Shown: positions 61,969-64,000 of the stretch, piece by piece
Layout of the letters: each line of letters begins with the position of its first letter
How positions within the stretch are numbered: the stretch's first letter is position 1
NCBI RefSeq assembly: GCF_023016285.1
Contig: NZ_CP095413.1
Location: 2,604,001 to 2,668,000 of the forward strand
DNA length: 64,000 nt
From: Muricauda sp. SCSIO 64092
GTDB lineage: Bacteria; Bacteroidota; Bacteroidia; Flavobacteriales; Flavobacteriaceae
Direction: 5' to 3'
Made by a program: the position numbers and the translations under genes
The notes under the pieces: model-generated
The model's database searches: none
What the model saw: the letters and a program-made list of their open reading frames with translations, nothing else
Told to the model about the DNA's origin: nothing

Positions 61969-62042
61969 GGGGGATTAGCTCAGTTGGCTAGAGCGCTTGC
62001 CTGGCAGGCAAGAGGCCACCGGTTCGAATCCGGTATTCTCCA
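61969..62042 (+). tRNA. tRNA-Ala (anticodon GGC)
   Basis: All four stems fold: acceptor GGGGGAT/ATTCTCC, D stem GCTC/GAGC, anticodon stem CTTGC/GCAAG with loop CTGGCAG (anticodon GGC, reading GCC/GCU) and T stem ACCGG/CCGGT around TTCGAAT. The 3' discriminator is A; CCA is not encoded. The anticodon and body mark it as alanine rather than glycine. Confidence 0.97.
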
Positions 62043-62047
62043 CAAAG

Positions 62048-62070
62048 GCACCGTGACATCGGTGCTTTTT
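62048..62070 (+). terminator. Terminator after tRNA-Ala
   Basis: A GCACCG / CGGTGC stem with a 6-base loop, then TTTTT, starting 6 bp after the tRNA. It ends 9-18 bp before the next start codon. Confidence 0.88.
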
Positions 62071-62078
62071 GTTTTAAT

Positions 62079-62804
62079 ATGCAATGTATGGAACTGGAAG
62101 GTAAAGTAGCTTATATCACAGGCGGAAGCAAAGGCATTGGTTTGGGTGTTGCCAAGAGTTTATTGGAAAAGGGGATGAAGGTGGCCATAAGTGGAAGAAA
62201 CCAAAAATCACTTAATGAGGCCTTGGAGGTATTGGGTTATAGCGATAATGTAATGGCTGTGGTGTCCGATGTTACCCAATATGCAGATGAAGAGGAAGTG
62301 GTAAGGGCCATAACAGCTCGATGGGGAAAGTTGGATGTGGTTTTGGCCAATGCCGGTGTTGGACATTTTTCACCCATCGACACCATGACTTTTGACCAAT
62401 GGCATCAAATGATAAACACCAATCTTACCGGTGCTTTTAATACACTCAAAGCCACTGTGGAGTTATTAAGGCAGTCCAAAGGATATTATATGACCTTGGC
62501 GAGTTTGGCGGGGACAAACTTTTTTGCCCAAGGGGCTGGTTATAATGCCACTAAGTTTGGGGTGGTTGGGTTTACACAAGCAGCGATGTTGGATTTAAGA
62601 AAATACGACATTAAAGTAACTACCATCATGCCCGGTTCCGTGGCAACCTATTTTAATGGCAATGAACCCTCGGAAAAGGATGCATGGAAGATTCAACCTG
62701 GGGATATTGGGAAATTGGTTGTGGATTTACTGACCATGCACCCACGTACACTGCCCAGTAAAATTGAAGTGAGACCATCCAGACCAGATTTAAAAGGGAA
62801 CTGA
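62079..62804 (+). CDS. Short-chain dehydrogenase/reductase
   Basis: The 241-residue protein (or 238 from the ATG at 62088) has a classical SDR pattern. The cofactor motif is YITGGSKGIGLG, then NAG (LANAGVGHF), the catalytic Ser region LASLAGTNFF and the YxxxK pair in GYNATKFGVV. It is an NAD(P)H-dependent oxidoreductase of unknown substrate. The terminator ends just upstream, so its own promoter must lie within or before the tRNA unless there is read-through. Its last 15 bp overlap the converging nuclease gene. Confidence 0.93.
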   Translation: MQCMELEGKVAYITGGSKGIGLGVAKSLLEKGMKVAISGRNQKSLNEALEVLGYSDNVMAVVSDVTQYADEEEVVRAITARWGKLDVVLANAGVGHFSPIDTMTFDQWHQMINTNLTGAFNTLKATVELLRQSKGYYMTLASLAGTNFFAQGAGYNATKFGVVGFTQAAMLDLRKYDIKVTTIMPGSVATYFNGNEPSEKDAWKIQPGDIGKLVVDLLTMHPRTLPSKIEVRPSRPDLKGN

Positions 62805-64000
62805 ATCCGTATCTACAAAAGGTTTTTCGGGATTCAATATATCAGTAAGCAAAGTGAAGAGGTGTTCTTGAAAGTGGGCCAATAGCTCCTTATCTATGGT
62901 CAAGTCCCTGGGGCCTCTAGCGCTTTTCTTTAAAGCAAAGGGTAGAATACCCATACTCAATTTTTTAATGGGGACTATTCCTGCATTTAGACTATTGATT
63001 TGGTCTTCCTTGTGTAACATTAAAGCATAACACAACAATTGAAAAGCTTTTGAGCGTTTTTCGTTGGTAATGGTTTCCATTACATCAAGGACCTCAACTT
63101 CTGATGAAGCCACATTGCCCGTTTTATAATCCAAAATGTGTACAACACCGTCTACACTTTCCAATCTATCCAATTTGCCCTTTAAGAAGAGCGGTTGGGG
63201 ATGTCCTGGCAATAGGATTTGGGCTTTGATGCTTTTTTCAAGGGCCATCAGGATGATTTCGTGGGACCGGGAACGCTCAATATCCAAATCAATAACGGAA
63301 GAAACATATTTCTGTATGACATGGAAGGCAATGAGGTTTTGACCACTTTCAATATCCTTGGACATATAAAACTTCTCAAAATTGGTTTTGGTAATGGATG
63401 TAACACCTTTTTTTAGGGATTCCAATCCTTTTGGGGTAATTCTCTCCCCAACCAGGGGTAAATAGAGTTCTTCCAAAGTATCATGAACAATGGTTCCAAA
63501 GGTGTTATAGGCAATGTTTTCCTCAACTTCTTCAACTTCATTGAGTCGTAGAACGTTGTTTTTGTAAAAGTCGTACGGGTTTTTAATGTAGTTGGTCAAA
63601 GCCGATGGAGAAAACCCACGGCTGCCCAACTCCATTAATAGCCCAATAAGTTCAGGAGTCTTTACAATTTCCTTGGCCGGTTCCAAAGCAATTGCGGTCT
63701 CTGGGGCAGCAACACTTTGGGTTATGTAGGGCCCTAAGCTGGTATCCGTTTGCAACTGGGAAATAAATCGACTTTTTTCATTGCCCAGAAGAACATCTGG
63801 TTCCGTATTATAAAGCAGATGGACGTTTTTGGCCCGTTGCAACAATCTATAGAAATGGTAAGCGTAGATGGCATCTTTCTCCTTATAGGTCGGTAAGCCA
63901 AATCCCTTTTTGATATCATAGGGAATAAATGAATTTTGGCTTTTTCCAGCGGGGAGTATACCTTCATTGACCGAGGTAATGATCACAGTTTCAAAATCCA
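62790..64000 (-). CDS. AddB-like PD-(D/E)XK nuclease, C-terminal part (5' end outside window)
   Basis: About 403 residues are visible; the frame is open at the right edge, where DFETVIITSVNEGILPAGK continues in frame from upstream of the internal GTG at 63986. That stretch is the UvrD/AddB-type helicase-like motif. The nuclease domain (about 135-395) has FLKGKLDRLESVDGV and VHILDYKTGN, the RecB-family catalytic D and D-x-K. It is likely a recombination-repair nuclease subunit of the AddAB type. No Fe-S cysteine cluster is visible in this part. Confidence 0.85.
   Translation of the reverse strand, partial: DFETVIITSVNEGILPAGKSQNSFIPYDIKKGFGLPTYKEKDAIYAYHFYRLLQRAKNVHLLYNTEPDVLLGNEKSRFISQLQTDTSLGPYITQSVAAPETAIALEPAKEIVKTPELIGLLMELGSRGFSPSALTNYIKNPYDFYKNNVLRLNEVEEVEENIAYNTFGTIVHDTLEELYLPLVGERITPKGLESLKKGVTSITKTNFEKFYMSKDIESGQNLIAFHVIQKYVSSVIDLDIERSRSHEIILMALEKSIKAQILLPGHPQPLFLKGKLDRLESVDGVVHILDYKTGNVASSEVEVLDVMETITNEKRSKAFQLLCYALMLHKEDQINSLNAGIVPIKKLSMGILPFALKKSARGPRDLTIDKELLAHFQEHLFTLLTDILNPEKPFVDTDSVPF

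Noticed and set aside
61969..62042. Integration site at tRNA-Ala
   Set aside because: No integrase gene and no repeated copy of the tRNA 3' end were seen nearby.
61969..62042. tRNA-Gly assignment
   Set aside because: The loop CTGGCAG places GGC, not GCC, at the anticodon, and the acceptor stem starts GGGGG as in alanine tRNAs.

Overview
The window is from a bacterium of the phylum Bacteroidota, most likely a marine member of the Flavobacteriaceae. Signs are the A-rich translation starts without Shine-Dalgarno sequences, matches to the Bacteroidota promoter type TTG-N19-TAnnTTTG, the gene set (8-TM ABC permeases, GIN-domain protein, fused CcsBA, UDP-2,3-diacylglucosamine hydrolase, pyruvate phosphate dikinase) and family-typical groups such as tdk-alr. 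A genus cannot be named from the sequence alone.

Region 1 (1-20604, minus strand) is one long gene train. From its head it encodes a TolC-type outer-membrane channel, an HlyD-type adaptor, an acidic exported protein with a 34-residue repeat, one MacB/LolD-type ATPase, a GIN-domain exported protein, and then seven consecutive FtsX/MacB-type permeases, the last cut by the window edge. Gaps are under 50 bp. A -24/-12 (sigma-54) promoter-like sequence lies directly before the channel gene. Region 2 (20761-23928, plus) is the divergent regulator operon: an NtrC-type response regulator with the sigma-54 contact motif, its histidine kinase, and a GreA-like small protein. Together these look like a sigma-54-switched trans-envelope export or envelope-maintenance system in which many permeases share one ATPase, adaptor and channel.

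Region 3 (24171-31577) holds an SnoaL-like gene and a tight minus-strand operon for nitrite ammonification: nrfH, nrfA, an outer-membrane beta-barrel gene and a fused ccsBA cytochrome c assembly gene. Region 4 (31773-41068) is housekeeping: arfB, a lone ABC ATPase, a prolyl oligopeptidase lipoprotein, asd, mscL, alr, tdk, a conserved hypothetical gene, a DoxX-like gene and rsmI. Region 5 (41122-48323) carries small accessory genes: an AraC-type regulator with two tandem DNA-binding domains, NTF2-like proteins, a YHS protein, small membrane proteins, an Fe-S uracil-DNA glycosylase-like protein, a CRP-like regulator, DinB-like, XRE, AhpD-like and OsmC proteins.

Region 6 (48323-48816) is a gene for a four-helix-bundle (23S rRNA intervening-sequence type) protein. 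It is flanked on both sides by inverted arrays of the short units AAGTTC and AAGTATC and sits exactly between osmC and recJ. It looks like a small mobile cassette. Region 7 (48823-64000) returns to mostly core genes: recJ, a glyoxalase-fold gene, an MFS transporter, ppdK, lpxH, queD, a Gfo/Idh/MocA lipoprotein, an enoyl-CoA hydratase with a 37-residue membrane protein behind it, MATE and GNAT genes, a universal stress protein, tRNA-Ala(GGC), an SDR and the end of an AddB-like nuclease gene.

The two parts most worth further work are the multi-permease array with its sigma-54 regulation and the repeat-bounded four-helix-bundle cassette.
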